Part shown: positions 8,248 through 17,628 of the stretch, in pieces
Layout: the number at the start of each line of letters is the position of its first letter
How positions within the stretch are numbered: position 1 is the stretch's first letter
Source: Marmoricola sp. Leaf446
GTDB lineage: Bacteria; Actinomycetota; Actinomycetes; Propionibacteriales; Nocardioidaceae
Direction: 5' to 3'
NCBI RefSeq assembly: GCF_001424755.1
Contig: NZ_LMRF01000001.1
Coordinates: forward strand, 207,294 to 271,293
Length of the DNA stretch: 64,000 bases
Program-made: the position numbers and the translations under genes
Notes under the pieces: model-generated
What the model was told of the DNA's origin: nothing
Database searches by the model: none
What the model saw: the letters and a program-made list of their open reading frames with translations, nothing else

Positions 8248-11200
8248 GTGCGCGGCGGGCCCGAAGACCGCGTCCACGACCCGGGCGGCGGCGTGCCCGT
8301 CGTCGAGCGGAGCGAAACGCTCGCGGAACCGGGCCCGGCGCTCCCGGTAGCGCGGGTCCTCCGCCGGGAGGGCGGCCAGCTTGACGAGCAGCTCCTCCTC
8401 GGTGGAGCACAGGGGTCCCGGGGCCTCGGCCTCGAAGTCGAAGTAGAAGCCCCGGATGGCGTCGCGGTAGTGCACGAGGTCGGGGACCAGGAACAGCAGC
8501 GGCCGGTCGAGGACGGCGAAGTCGAACATCACCGAGGAGTAGTCGGTCACCAGGGCGTCGGAGACCAGGAAGAGGTCGTTGACGTCGGGGTAGAGGGTCA
8601 CGTCGAGGACGCGGGAGTCCCGGGAGCCGTGGATGCTCGGCGCCGACGCCGAGTTGGAGTGGCCCCGGACCAGCACGACGCTGCCCGGCAGCTGCGCGGC
8701 CAGACGGTCGGGGTCGAGGTGGAGGACCTTGGCGTGGCCCGAGTCCGACGGGACGCTGTCGCGCCACGTCGGCGCGTAGAGGACGACGTGCTGGTCCGGG
8801 TCGATCCCGAGCAGCGCCCGGACCTCCGCCGCACGCTCAGCACCCTCGGGACGGACCAGGATGTCGTTGCGGGGGTAGCCGGTCTCGAGGACCCGGCCCG
8901 AGTAGCCGAAGGCACGCGGGAAGATCTCGGAGCAGTAGGGGCTGGGCGAGACGAGCGCGTCCCACGCCCGGGCCTCCTCGTCCATCGTCCGCAGGTAGCT
9001 CAGCGTCAGGTAGCGACGGTCGGTGATGTCGTTGCCGATGCGCTTGAGCGGCGTCCCGTGCCAGGCCTGGAGGTAGGTCTGGCCCTCCGCGGCCCGGAAG
9101 AAGTGGGGGAAGTTGTTGTTGTTGACGAGGTACGCCGCGCGGCCGAGCAGGTCGTACCACTCCGGGGTGAAGCGGTGCACGGCACGCGTGCCCTCGGGCA
9201 CCGGCACCGAGCCGTCCACGACGCTCCACACCAGGTCGAGGTCGCTCCCACGGCGCAGCAGCTCGGTGGCCACCGCGGCCGGGGAGTCGCCCGTGGACTT
9301 GCCCCCGAACGACTCCAGCAGCACCACGGGGGCCCTCTCGGCGACCCGCGCGGCGGCGTACGCCTCCTCGCGCAGGCGCTGCTGCTCGCGGCTGGCGGCC
9401 ACCGGGGCGGCCAGGGCGTTCGACCGCAGCACGAGGTTCCAGTCGTTGCCGACCCCCGCTCGGACCCGCTGTCCCGGAGCCGCGTGCTCGGGAGGGAGCT
9501 CGGCACGCAGCTCGGAGGTGGTGAGGTGACGCGGAGCAGCGTCCTCCGTGGTCGGGGCGCCGTCCGGTCCCGCCGACGCGAGCTCGTAGGGGCCCTCGGG
9601 CAGGGCTCGGGCCCCTGATCCCCAGGGGTCGGCCTCCAGGGGCACCCGGACCCGGAAGTCGCCGGCCGGCAGCGGCTCGGACCGGTCGCCGTGGGCGCGG
9701 GGGCCCGAGAAGTGCAGACGTCGTCCGGCCGCCCCCAGGCTGGTCCCGCTCAGCACGGCGTCGGCGCCGTCGAACCCGACGGAGGAGACGACGACGGTGG
9801 GCGCCCAGGTGTCGACGGTGACCAGCTGCGCGGCGCCCCGGTGCACGAAGGCCCCGCGGTCGGCGGCCCCGAGGGCGTTCGGACCACCGCCCCACAGCAC
9901 CCGGGTCCGTCGTCCCGACCGGTGGAGCGTGCGCAGCACGAGCGGGGCCTCGGCGGCGCGGACGACGACGTGCAGCTCGTCGGGCGCGGGCGTGCCGTGG
10001 TCGAGCTCGGTGTGGGGCACCCCGGTCTCCGGGTCCACCAGCTCGACGAGGACGACGGGGTCGCCCGCCGGGACCCGCAGGGTCAGCTCGAGGGCGTCGT
10101 CGGGCGCGCTGGTGCTGCCCTCGAGCACGGCGTAGGTGTCGTGCACGAGGACCCGGAACCCACCGCCCACGAAGCCGGCCAGGCGCACCATGCGGCCCTC
10201 GGCGCAGCGGGGTGACCGGTCGCCGCCGGACTCGGTGGCCAGCACGTGGGTGATGGGGCTGGTGCGCTCGAAGGAGCCCTGTCGGTGCCGGAACTCCAGG
10301 TCGAGGGAGTGCTGGCCGGGGGGGAGCGCGCGTGCCAGGTGAGCGGCGTCGACGACGGCCTCGAAACCGCTGTCGCTCCGGTCCTCGTGGGAGCGCAGCG
10401 CCAGCTCGTCCAGACGCGGGTCGGTGTGGCGGGTGACGGTGACGGGTGCCTGGAAGCCCTGCGGCCCGTGGAGCACCAGGTCGAGCCGGTGGGGGGCGTA
10501 GGAGGTGTCCAGCGGCGTCAGCATGGCCGACCCGCGGAGCACCAGCTGCGTGCCCCGCCAGACGACCTCGGTGAGCCGCACGACGGGCCGTACGTCGACG
10601 TCGCGCACGACCCTGAGGTGCGTCGGCAGCTCCGCGGTGGTGACCTCGTCGGGCACGTCGTAGCGGGCCTCGCCGCCCACGACCGTGACGGGCAGGCCGT
10701 GCGGGTTGCGTTGCTGCCAGACCCGCAGCGTCGTGCCGGCGTCGCGACCCCCGTGGCTGAGGACCCACGCGAGGCTGCGGCTGGGGAACGACACCTCCTG
10801 CCAGGTGTGGGCCGGTGCCTCGCGTCGGATCTTCTCCAGCTGCCGGGACAGTGCCTCGACGTAGGGCTGGCCGCTGCTCAGGGCGGCCGTGAGGTAGGCG
10901 GGCATGTCGAAGTCGAGGAGCTTGAGGTACCAGACCTCCTTGAGGTCCTTGGGTGCCCCGTCGAAGAGCGACGCGGCTTCGTCCTGCGAGCGGATGCGGT
11001 CCCGGAGGTCGAGCGGGTCCGCCTTCTGCTGGGAGATGGAGGTGCCGTCCATCCGCGAGCGCCACAGGTAGACCGGCCGGCGCACGATGTCGAAGCAGTC
11101 GGCGTGCATCAGGGCTGTGACCATCGGCACCTGGTCCTCGTAGCGCACGCCGACCGGGAAGCGCAGGCCCTCGGCCCGCCAGAACGCGCGCCGGAAGACC

Positions 11201-11802
11201 TTGTTGGGCGCGGTGATGTCGAGGAGCATCCACGGGTGGTCCTGGATGCGCAGGCAGTCGCGATCGCGGTCCAGGTGGCGCGAGACCCACCCCGGACGCA
11301 CGGCGCTGGCCTCGTCGGGACCCCGCACGATGGCACCGGTGACGAACTCCGAGCCGGTGTGCTGCAGTCGCCCCACCATGGCCTCGTAGGCGCCGGGCAG
11401 CACGAGGTCGTCGGAGTCGCAGAAGGCCAGGAACGCGCCCCGGGCGTGCTCGGCCCCCACGTTGCGGGCCGCCCCGAGACCGGCGTTGGCCTGCCGCACG
11501 ACGCGGACCCGCGGGTCGCGGGCGGCGATGCTGCTCGCGATGTCGCCGGAGCCGTCGGTCGACCCGTCGTCGACGACGACGACCTCGAGGTCGGTCAACG
11601 ACTGGGTCAGCACGCTCTCCAGCGCGGCCGCGATGAAGGCCCTGGTGTTGTAGGCCGGCATCACCACCGAGAGGGTGGGCGCGCGGCGTACGCGTGCGGC
11701 GTCCACCCGGCGTCGGGTCTCACGACGCAGCTTGCGCGGCGCCCGGGAGGTGCGCACCGCCAGGGTGTGGACCGACTGACGTAGACGTCGCGTCGCTGGC
11801 AA
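8245..11802 (-). CDS. Bifunctional glycosyltransferase (GT2) / CDP-glycerol glycerophosphotransferase family protein
   Basis: 1185 residues with two complete catalytic domains. The N-terminal GT2 domain has LSVVMPAYNT (~43), VVVDDGSTDGSG (~73) and FCDSDDLV (~128, the metal-binding DxD). A beta-sandwich linker covers ~400-520. The C-terminal TagF-type domain (~840-1180) has YLQAWHGTPLKRIG (~911), FGYSGRVLETGYPRND, VVLYAPTWRD (~1006), LVRGHS, and VTDYSSVMFDFA (~1090). Enzymes of this build make poly(glycerol- or ribitol-phosphate) chains on the inner face of the membrane, so a teichoic-acid-like polymer is likely. The start is a TTG with GGAGGT three bases upstream, a short spacing; an internal GTG is the alternative. 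It is divergent from the GT2 gene at 11906. Confidence 0.85.
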   Translation of the reverse strand: MPATRRLRQSVHTLAVRTSRAPRKLRRETRRRVDAARVRRAPTLSVVMPAYNTRAFIAAALESVLTQSLTDLEVVVVDDGSTDGSGDIASSIAARDPRVRVVRQANAGLGAARNVGAEHARGAFLAFCDSDDLVLPGAYEAMVGRLQHTGSEFVTGAIVRGPDEASAVRPGWVSRHLDRDRDCLRIQDHPWMLLDITAPNKVFRRAFWRAEGLRFPVGVRYEDQVPMVTALMHADCFDIVRRPVYLWRSRMDGTSISQQKADPLDLRDRIRSQDEAASLFDGAPKDLKEVWYLKLLDFDMPAYLTAALSSGQPYVEALSRQLEKIRREAPAHTWQEVSFPSRSLAWVLSHGGRDAGTTLRVWQQRNPHGLPVTVVGGEARYDVPDEVTTAELPTHLRVVRDVDVRPVVRLTEVVWRGTQLVLRGSAMLTPLDTSYAPHRLDLVLHGPQGFQAPVTVTRHTDPRLDELALRSHEDRSDSGFEAVVDAAHLARALPPGQHSLDLEFRHRQGSFERTSPITHVLATESGGDRSPRCAEGRMVRLAGFVGGGFRVLVHDTYAVLEGSTSAPDDALELTLRVPAGDPVVLVELVDPETGVPHTELDHGTPAPDELHVVVRAAEAPLVLRTLHRSGRRTRVLWGGGPNALGAADRGAFVHRGAAQLVTVDTWAPTVVVSSVGFDGADAVLSGTSLGAAGRRLHFSGPRAHGDRSEPLPAGDFRVRVPLEADPWGSGARALPEGPYELASAGPDGAPTTEDAAPRHLTTSELRAELPPEHAAPGQRVRAGVGNDWNLVLRSNALAAPVAASREQQRLREEAYAAARVAERAPVVLLESFGGKSTGDSPAAVATELLRRGSDLDLVWSVVDGSVPVPEGTRAVHRFTPEWYDLLGRAAYLVNNNNFPHFFRAAEGQTYLQAWHGTPLKRIGNDITDRRYLTLSYLRTMDEEARAWDALVSPSPYCSEIFPRAFGYSGRVLETGYPRNDILVRPEGAERAAEVRALLGIDPDQHVVLYAPTWRDSVPSDSGHAKVLHLDPDRLAAQLPGSVVLVRGHSNSASAPSIHGSRDSRVLDVTLYPDVNDLFLVSDALVTDYSSVMFDFAVLDRPLLFLVPDLVHYRDAIRGFYFDFEAEAPGPLCSTEEELLVKLAALPAEDPRYRERRARFRERFAPLDDGHAAARVVDAVFGPAAH

Positions 11803-11837
11803 AGTACCTCCAAGGCAGACCGGCTGGAACCGCCGCG

Positions 11838-11843
11838 ATCATA
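11838..11843 (-). promoter_or_regulatory. Possible -10 box (TATGAT) for the polymerase gene
   Basis: TATGAT on the minus strand is 35 bases before the TTG start, inside the 103-bp divergent region 11803-11905. The -35 is poor. Confidence 0.35.
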
Positions 11844-11905
11844 GTCAGGGAGCGCCCTGCCCCTTGGCCGGCGCGACCGGGGCGGGACGAGCGGGAGGAC
11901 AGGCA

Positions 11906-13078
11906 GTGGTGCGGATGCTGGGGGAGCGGTTCTCGGCCCGACGGCGCACACGTGCGCGGCTCTCGGTCGTGGTGCCGGTCTACGACGTGGCCGGCTACCT
12001 CGACGAGTGCCTGCGCAGCGTCCTCGCCCAGGACCTGCCGCGCAGCGTCTCGCTCGAGGTGGTGTGCGTCGACGACGGGTCCACGGACGGCTCCGGCGAC
12101 CTCGTGGCGGCGTGGTCGCGGTCCGACCCGCGCGTGGTCGCCGTCCACCAGGAGAACGCCGGGCTCGGGGCGGCCCGCAACCGTGGGGTGCAGCACGCCA
12201 CTGGCGACCTGCTGACCTTCGCCGACTCCGACGACGTCGTGCCGGCCGGGGCCTACGCCGCCCTGGTGGGCTCGCTGCTGTCCAGCCGGTCGGACCTCGC
12301 GGTCGGCGCCCTGGAACGGTTCACCGACCAGCGCACCTCCATGGGCCCGTTGATGCGCGAGAACCACCGCCACCCACGGACCGGCACCTCCGTGCTCGAG
12401 CAGCCGCTCCTGCTGGCGGACGTCTTCGCCGTCAACAAGGTCTACCGACGCGCCTTCTGGGACGACGCGGGAGCCCGGTTCCCGGTCGGCACCCGCTACG
12501 AGGACCAGCCGACGCTGACTCGCGTGCTGCTCGCCGCACGGGCCGTCGACGTGCTGGGCGAGGTGGTCTACCGCTGGCGCACCAGGTCCGACGGGTCGTC
12601 CATCACCCAGGGGCGCGGTGACGTCGCCGACCTGACGGACCGGATGGCCACCAAGCAGGACAGCACGGAGGTGGTCCTGGCGGCCGGGGCGGACCAGCTG
12701 GTCGACGACTGGTTCGGACGCATCCTGCCGGTCGACATGTGGGAGTACTTCCGGGCGGCGCCGGAGGCGTCCGAGGAGTACTGGCGGCTCCTCGTGGAGG
12801 GGGTGCGTGCGCTCTGGCCCCCCGGGGTCCGGGGCTTCGAGACGACCCAGGTCCCGGTGCAGCAGCGGCTGATGGGGGTGCTGGTCGCCCAGGACCGACG
12901 TGCCGACCTCGTGCGTCTCCTCGCGGCCGTCGACGAGCGCGGGGTGCGCGCCGCCGGGGACGGCGAGCGCGTGGTCGACCTCCCCTTCGCGGGCGACGCG
13001 GACGTGCCCGCAGCGGCCTGGACGCTGTCCGACCGCGACCTGGCCCGGCTCGGTCCGGCGGGTCCGCCTCAGCGGTAG
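11906..13078 (+). CDS. Glycosyltransferase family 2 protein
   Basis: 390 residues from the GTG at 11906, chosen because GGGAGGAC lies 6-7 bases upstream; a TTG at 11864 would add 14 residues. Motifs are intact: LSVVVPVYDVAGYL (~19), VCVDDGSTDGSG (~50), AGLGAARNRG (~85), FADSDDVV (~104), and RYEDQ near 195, which is the usual ED region of wall-polymer GT2 enzymes. It is closely similar to the N-terminal half of the 8245-11802 product (VNKVYRRAFW against PNKVFRRAFW) but has no TagF half; the last ~130 residues form a helical tail. Probably a cytosolic sugar transferase decorating or priming the polymer. Its last 10 bases overlap the convergent galE gene. Confidence 0.85.
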   Translation: MVRMLGERFSARRRTRARLSVVVPVYDVAGYLDECLRSVLAQDLPRSVSLEVVCVDDGSTDGSGDLVAAWSRSDPRVVAVHQENAGLGAARNRGVQHATGDLLTFADSDDVVPAGAYAALVGSLLSSRSDLAVGALERFTDQRTSMGPLMRENHRHPRTGTSVLEQPLLLADVFAVNKVYRRAFWDDAGARFPVGTRYEDQPTLTRVLLAARAVDVLGEVVYRWRTRSDGSSITQGRGDVADLTDRMATKQDSTEVVLAAGADQLVDDWFGRILPVDMWEYFRAAPEASEEYWRLLVEGVRALWPPGVRGFETTQVPVQQRLMGVLVAQDRRADLVRLLAAVDERGVRAAGDGERVVDLPFAGDADVPAAAWTLSDRDLARLGPAGPPQR

Positions 13079-14070
13079 CCCAGCACATCGGGGCGGCGAC
13101 GGTCCCACTCCAGCGCGGAGGCGATCGCCTCCGTCAGGGTGGTCTCGCACCTCCACCCCAGCAGTTGGTGGGCCAGGGAGGGGTCGGCACAGGCTCCGGC
13201 GGAGTCGCCGGGGCGACGCGGTGCCTCCTCGACCGGGACCGTGAGGCCCGTGACCTCCTCGACCGCCGCGACGAGCTCCCTGACCGTGGTGCCGGTGCCG
13301 GTGCCCAGGTTGAGGACCCGCGTGGTCGCTCCGTCGTCCAGGACCTCGTCGAACCTCTCGACCGCGTGCACGTGGGCGACGGCGAGGTCGCCCACGGGGA
13401 TGTAGTCACGCAGACCGGTGCCGTCGCGGGTCTCGAAGTCGGTCCCGGTGAGGCGGAAGCGGGGCCGGGTGCCGTTGGCCGCCATCACCAGCTGCCCGAG
13501 CACGTGGCTGGGCTCGGCGGCGTGGACGCCGCTCGACAGGTCGGGGTTGGCGCCGACCGGGTTGAAGTAGCGCAGGACCACGCCGCGCAGGGTCGTGGCC
13601 GCGGTGAGGTCGGCCAGGACCTCCTCCATCATCAGCTTGGTGCGCGCGTAGGGCGACTGGGGGCCGGTGGGTGAGGTCTCGGTCACCACGGGCTCGGGAC
13701 CCGTCGCGTAGACCGACGCGGACGAGGAGAACACGACGCGGTCGACGCCCGACCGCGACAGCTCGTCGAAGAGCACCAACGACTTGGCGACGTTGTTGTC
13801 GTAGTAGAGCGCCGGCTGCTCCATCGACTCCGGGACGCTGACGTAGGCGCCCATGTGGATCGCGGTGGTGAGGTCGGGGTGGTCCTCGACCACCCGCCGG
13901 AGCAGTGCCCGGTCGGCCAGGTCGCCCTCGTAGAAGACCCGGTCGCGGACGAACGCGCGCGGTCCGCGCTCGAGGGAGTCCAGGACGATCGGGGTGTGGC
14001 CGGCCCGTTCCAGGGCGGAGGCGGTGACGGAGCCGATGTAGCCGGCCCCTCCGGTGACGAGAACCTTCAC
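13069..14070 (-). CDS. galE: UDP-glucose 4-epimerase
   Basis: 333 residues, extended SDR family. TGGAGYIGS at residue 6 binds NAD; SSSASVYATG (~114) and the catalytic YARTK (~142) are present; RYFNPVGAN (~166) and RDYIPVGDLAVAH (~234) are typical of GalE. It interconverts UDP-glucose and UDP-galactose in the cytosol and here probably supplies UDP-galactose (or the N-acetyl forms) to the surface-polymer transferases. The GTG start has no RBS; a TAGCCT box ends 6 bases upstream, so the transcript is probably leaderless. The 3' end overlaps the convergent GT2 gene. Confidence 0.92.
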   Translation of the reverse strand: MKVLVTGGAGYIGSVTASALERAGHTPIVLDSLERGPRAFVRDRVFYEGDLADRALLRRVVEDHPDLTTAIHMGAYVSVPESMEQPALYYDNNVAKSLVLFDELSRSGVDRVVFSSSASVYATGPEPVVTETSPTGPQSPYARTKLMMEEVLADLTAATTLRGVVLRYFNPVGANPDLSSGVHAAEPSHVLGQLVMAANGTRPRFRLTGTDFETRDGTGLRDYIPVGDLAVAHVHAVERFDEVLDDGATTRVLNLGTGTGTTVRELVAAVEEVTGLTVPVEEAPRRPGDSAGACADPSLAHQLLGWRCETTLTEAIASALEWDRRRPDVLGYR

Positions 14071-14076
14071 GTGGGA

Positions 14077-14082
14077 AGGCTA
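14077..14082 (-). promoter_or_regulatory. -10 box of leaderless galE
   Basis: TAGCCT on the minus strand, 6 bases before the GTG at 14070; no Shine-Dalgarno sequence between. Confidence 0.5.
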
Positions 14083-14120
14083 GTGGGGGCCGTCGGGCCC
14101 GGCGGGACGCGCACCACGTC

Positions 14121-15593
14121 TCAGCAGCACGGAGGGACGTTGACCACCGCGGTGATCGGGTAGTGGTCGGACCCCGTCAGCGTCGGTGCTGCGGCGTTGA
14201 CCTTGAAGCTCACGGCGCCGCCGGTGCCCCGGCTCAGGATGTAGTCGATCTGGGTGCCGCCGGTCAGGTGCCAGGCCTCGACCGTGCCCGGTCCGCTCCA
14301 CCTCGTGTTGTGGCGGCGGCCGGCGTTCGCGGTGTCGGCGAACCCGGCGCCGGTCAGGGTGGCCTGGGGCTGGTTGCCGTACGGCGCGTGCCCCTGGGCG
14401 GCGTTGAGGTCACCGGCCACCACCGTGGGGACGCCGTCGCAGGCGGCGCCCACCCGCGTGCCCACCCGACGCAGGTCGCTGCCCGGGTCGCGCAGCTCCC
14501 CCAGCACCTGGGCCACCTCACGGTCCCGGTGGTCGGCCGAGGCCCGGTCGTAGGTGCCGAGGTTGGTCAGCAGGTGGACGTTGACGACGCACACCTGGGT
14601 GGCGGGATCGGCCAGCTGGGCCAGGCGGACCCACGAGACCCACCGGTCGACGTTGACGCCGCCGGTCTGGCCCGCGATCGGGGTGTGGGTGAGCATCGCG
14701 CCACGGTCCACCCGTCGCCAGACGTCGTCGCGGTAGTAGGTGCGCGTCGCCTGGGAGGACGCGGAGGACGCCTGACGCGGGTCGGAGGCGCGGTCCCAGT
14801 TGCGGTCGTCGGCCAGGGCCCACCCCCGGGGCTGGAGCCGCGCGGCCAGGTCGGCGTACTGCGAGGAGCCGCTGCCCACGCCCGTCGGGGAGTTGGACGC
14901 CTCCTGGGTGGCCACGATGCTGCTGCCCGTGGCGTCGATCTGCGCGGAGACGCGTGGGCCGCGGGTCTGCCACGGGAGCTGGCCCGGCGTGTTGGCCGAC
15001 AGCACGTTGAAGGAGGTCAGGGCGACGGGGCGTCCGGCGGCGGGGGGCAGCGGGAGGGGCAGCTGCGCGTTGCGCGACGGCAGCCAGTCGACCGACGTGG
15101 TCGCGGACGGGGCCACCCAGCTCGCGAGCCCCGAGGAGCTCAGCGCGCGTCCGTTGTGCGAGAAGACCTTGAGCCGCACCGTGTTGCCCGAGGCGGAGGA
15201 GACCCGGCGTCCGAAGGAGGTCAGGTCGGCAGCCGAGAGGTTCACCGTCGTGCCACGGGTGAACCGGAGCTTGCACGGGTAGGCACAGGTCGCGGGCGAG
15301 GTGGGCAGGGTCCGGGTGGTGGGGGCCCACGCGACGGTGTACCCCGTGGCGCGGAGCCGGCTGGGCCAGGAGATGGTCAGGCCGTCGGGGCGCCGGACGG
15401 CTCGGATGCTGCTCGCCGCGAAGCCCTGGGGGCGGGTCGACCGCGCCGTGGAGACCGCGCTCACCGGCTCGGCCTCGAGCGCGACGGCACCCCCGCCCGG
15501 TGCCGATCCGGCGGGAGCCACCCCGGGGTGGCCCGCGACCAGGAGAGCCGCCGAGAGGACGAGCAGGGAGGCGGCGTGGCGCCAGGGTCGCAT
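14121..15593 (-). CDS. Secreted endonuclease/exonuclease/phosphatase family protein with fibronectin-like domain
   Basis: 490 residues. An N-terminal signal peptide is clear: MRPWRH, then a hydrophobic stretch to ~residue 28. Residues ~55-165 look like a fibronectin type III or related beta domain (TISWPS, TGYTVAWAP, VRLKVFSHNG), with a CAYPC pair. Residues ~190-490 are an EEP catalytic domain: SFNVLSA (~193), IVATQEAS (Glu, ~228), VVNVHLLTN (~338), VVAGDLNAA (~395), IDYILSR (~453), GSDHYPITAVV (~475). The family cleaves phosphodiesters in nucleic acids, lipids or sugars. With a teichoic-type cluster alongside, an extracellular phosphodiesterase acting on DNA or on the wall polymer are both possible. 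The protein ends in Cys-Cys. Confidence 0.75.
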   Translation of the reverse strand: MRPWRHAASLLVLSAALLVAGHPGVAPAGSAPGGGAVALEAEPVSAVSTARSTRPQGFAASSIRAVRRPDGLTISWPSRLRATGYTVAWAPTTRTLPTSPATCAYPCKLRFTRGTTVNLSAADLTSFGRRVSSASGNTVRLKVFSHNGRALSSSGLASWVAPSATTSVDWLPSRNAQLPLPLPPAAGRPVALTSFNVLSANTPGQLPWQTRGPRVSAQIDATGSSIVATQEASNSPTGVGSGSSQYADLAARLQPRGWALADDRNWDRASDPRQASSASSQATRTYYRDDVWRRVDRGAMLTHTPIAGQTGGVNVDRWVSWVRLAQLADPATQVCVVNVHLLTNLGTYDRASADHRDREVAQVLGELRDPGSDLRRVGTRVGAACDGVPTVVAGDLNAAQGHAPYGNQPQATLTGAGFADTANAGRRHNTRWSGPGTVEAWHLTGGTQIDYILSRGTGGAVSFKVNAAAPTLTGSDHYPITAVVNVPPCC

Positions 15594-15602
15594 CGTGGCT
15601 CC

Positions 15603-15636
15603 GAGAAGAAGAGGGACGGTACGAGAACTATGTCAA
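15603..15636 (-). promoter_or_regulatory. Possible promoter of the secreted EEP gene
   Basis: A perfect TTGACA (minus strand, 15631-15636) lies 37 bases before the ATG. The -10 region is poor (CTCTTC at spacing 17). The rest of 15594-15844 is slightly AT-richer than its surroundings and shows no gene. Confidence 0.3.
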
Positions 15637-15844
15637 TGGAAGTCACGATCCGTGGGACAAGTCCGATTTCAGGATCCGTCCGTTCCCTGGCTGTGGCCGC
15701 CCCGGGGCCCGTGGGGTGTGAGCCGCGTCATGCAGCGTTCCCGTATCGGGCGCCGCGGGTGCGGCGTACATTCTGGAGTGCTCCTGCGACATCCGAAGTA
15801 GTCCGGTACCCCTGGTGGACTGGAACGAAAGGCGATGATCACCG

Positions 15845-16747
15845 ATGGCCCGAATCGGGGTTGTCGGCGCCGGCCGTGTCGGCGCCGTCCTGTCCGCTGC
15901 GCTGCGCGCCGCCGGCCACGAGGTCGTGGCGGCTGCGGGCCAGTCGCCCGCCACGTTGCAGCGGGCCGCTGACCTGCTGCCCGGCGTCCCGGTGGCCAAG
16001 CCCACCGACGTCGCCCGTGCGTGCGACCTGCTGCTGCTCACCGTGCCCGACGACATGCTGGAGAACGTCGCGACCACGCTGGTGGGTGCCGGCGCGATCC
16101 GCGAGGGCCAGCTCGTCGTGCACACCTCGGGCCGCCACGGTCTCGCCGTGCTGCACGCGGCGACCGCCGTCGGCGCCCGCGCGGTGGCGCTCCACCCGGC
16201 GATGACCTTCACCGGCACCGCCGTCGACCTCGACCGGCTGGCCGGGTGCGTGTTCGGCGTGACCGCCGGGGGCGCCGAGCGCGACGTCGTCGAGGGCCTC
16301 GTGGCCGACCTGCGCGGCGTGGCGATGTGGGTGCCCGAGGACAAGCGGACGCTCTACCACGCGGGTCTGGCCCACGGCGCCAACCACCTGGTCACATTGG
16401 TCAGCCAGGCGATGGACCTGCTCGCCGCCTCCGGCGCGGAGGACCCCGCCGCGACGCTGCGGCCGCTGCTCACCGCCGCCCTCGACAACGCCCTGGCCTC
16501 CGGCGACGCCGCCCTGACCGGGCCGATCGTGCGCGGTGACGTCCGCACGGTGCGCGACCACCTGGTCGAGATCACGCGGACCGCGCCGGCCACCGTCCCG
16601 TCGTACGTCGCGATGGCCCGGGCCACGGTCGAGCGGGCCATGCGCGACGGCCGGCTGCTGCCGATCCGCGCCCACGCCGTCGTCCGCGTGCTCGACGCCG
16701 CGCTCGCCCGGGTCGAGGGCACGCCGCAGCACCAGCCGGTCCGGTGA
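15845..16747 (+). CDS. Rossmann-like / DUF2520 protein, candidate ketopantoate reductase
   Basis: 300 residues. [17 protein letters not shown] at residue 4 is an NAD(P)-binding GxGxxG loop; [10 protein letters not shown] (~59) and [10 protein letters not shown] (~89) follow the 6-phosphogluconate-dehydrogenase-like pattern, and the C-terminal half is the helical DUF2520 domain. In actinobacteria (compare Rv3603c) this gene regularly sits directly before panC. That placement makes it a candidate for the NADPH-dependent reduction of ketopantoate to pantoate, which panC needs; the sequence alone does not prove it. The ATG has AAAGG about 9 bases upstream. The stop overlaps the panC GTG (GTGA). 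Confidence 0.75.
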   Translation: MARIGVVGAGRVGAVLSAALRAAGHEVVAAAGQSPATLQRAADLLPGVPVAKPTDVARACDLLLLTVPDDMLENVATTLVGAGAIREGQLVVHTSGRHGLAVLHAATAVGARAVALHPAMTFTGTAVDLDRLAGCVFGVTAGGAERDVVEGLVADLRGVAMWVPEDKRTLYHAGLAHGANHLVTLVSQAMDLLAASGAEDPAATLRPLLTAALDNALASGDAALTGPIVRGDVRTVRDHLVEITRTAPATVPSYVAMARATVERAMRDGRLLPIRAHAVVRVLDAALARVEGTPQHQPVR

Positions 16748-17628
16748 CCGTGACGGCCGCCCCGCGGCTCGTCGGGTCGCGGGAGGAGCTGCGCGCGGCG
16801 CTCGGCGCGGACGCCGGCCCGGTCGCGCTGGTGCCCACGATGGGGGCGCTGCACGCCGGTCACGCCGCGCTGATGGCGCACGCCCGGGGCGTCGGGGGCC
16901 CCGACGCGCCGCTCGTCGTCTCGGTCTTCGTCAACCCGCTCCAGTTCGCGCCGGGGGAGGACCTCGACCGCTACCCCCGTACGCTCGACGCCGACCTCGA
17001 GGTGTGCGCCCGCGAGGGCGTCGACGTGGTGTTCGCCCCGTCCGCCGACGAGGTCTACCCGGGGGGCGAGCCCGAGGTGACCGTCGCCCCGGGGCCGCTG
17101 GGCGCCGAGCTCGAGGGCGCCTCCCGCCCCACCCACTTCCGGGGCGTGCTCACCGTGGTGGCCAAGCTGTTCGGGCTGGTCCGCCCCGACGTCGCGGTGT
17201 TCGGCGAGAAGGACTACCAGCAGCTCGCGCTCGTACGCCGGATGGCGGCCGACCTGTGCCTGGGCGTGGACGTGCTCGGCGCCCCGACCGTGCGCGAGGA
17301 CGACGGGCTGGCCCTGTCGAGCCGCAACCGGTTCCTCGACGCCGCGCAGCGGCAGCAGGCGGTGGCGCTCTCCCGGGCGCTGCGGGCGGCGGCCGCGGCG
17401 GGTGACCGGGGCCCGGACGCCGCGCTGGCGGCGGCCCAGGGCGTCCTCGACGCCGCCACGGGCGTGGACCTCGACTACCTCGCGCTGCGGGCGCCCGACC
17501 TCGGCCCGGCGCCGGCCACCGGACCCGCCCGGCTGCTGGTGGCGGCGCGACTGGGCGCCACCCGGCTCATCGACAACGCCGGCCTCGAGCTGGGCGCCGG
17601 CCCGACCGCGACCCCGGGGAGCCCCTGA
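16744..17628 (+). CDS. panC: Pantoate--beta-alanine ligase
   Basis: 294 residues. [10 protein letters not shown] (~30) is the HxGH nucleotide-binding motif; [19 protein letters not shown] (~60), FGEKDYQQL (~158) and SSRNRFLD (~194) complete the pantothenate synthetase signature. It joins pantoate and beta-alanine with ATP in the cytosol. GTG start, overlapping the preceding gene by four bases; its own stop overlaps the panD ATG by one base. The tight chain DUF2520-panC-panD-coaX puts pantothenate synthesis and its first phosphorylation in one transcript. Confidence 0.97.
   Translation: MTVTAAPRLVGSREELRAALGADAGPVALVPTMGALHAGHAALMAHARGVGGPDAPLVVSVFVNPLQFAPGEDLDRYPRTLDADLEVCAREGVDVVFAPSADEVYPGGEPEVTVAPGPLGAELEGASRPTHFRGVLTVVAKLFGLVRPDVAVFGEKDYQQLALVRRMAADLCLGVDVLGAPTVREDDGLALSSRNRFLDAAQRQQAVALSRALRAAAAAGDRGPDAALAAAQGVLDAATGVDLDYLALRAPDLGPAPATGPARLLVAARLGATRLIDNAGLELGAGPTATPGSP

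Noticed and set aside
10246-11784. A 512-codon plus-strand frame inside the polymerase gene
   Set aside because: Antisense shadow of the GT2 and linker domains, which have clear motifs on the minus strand.
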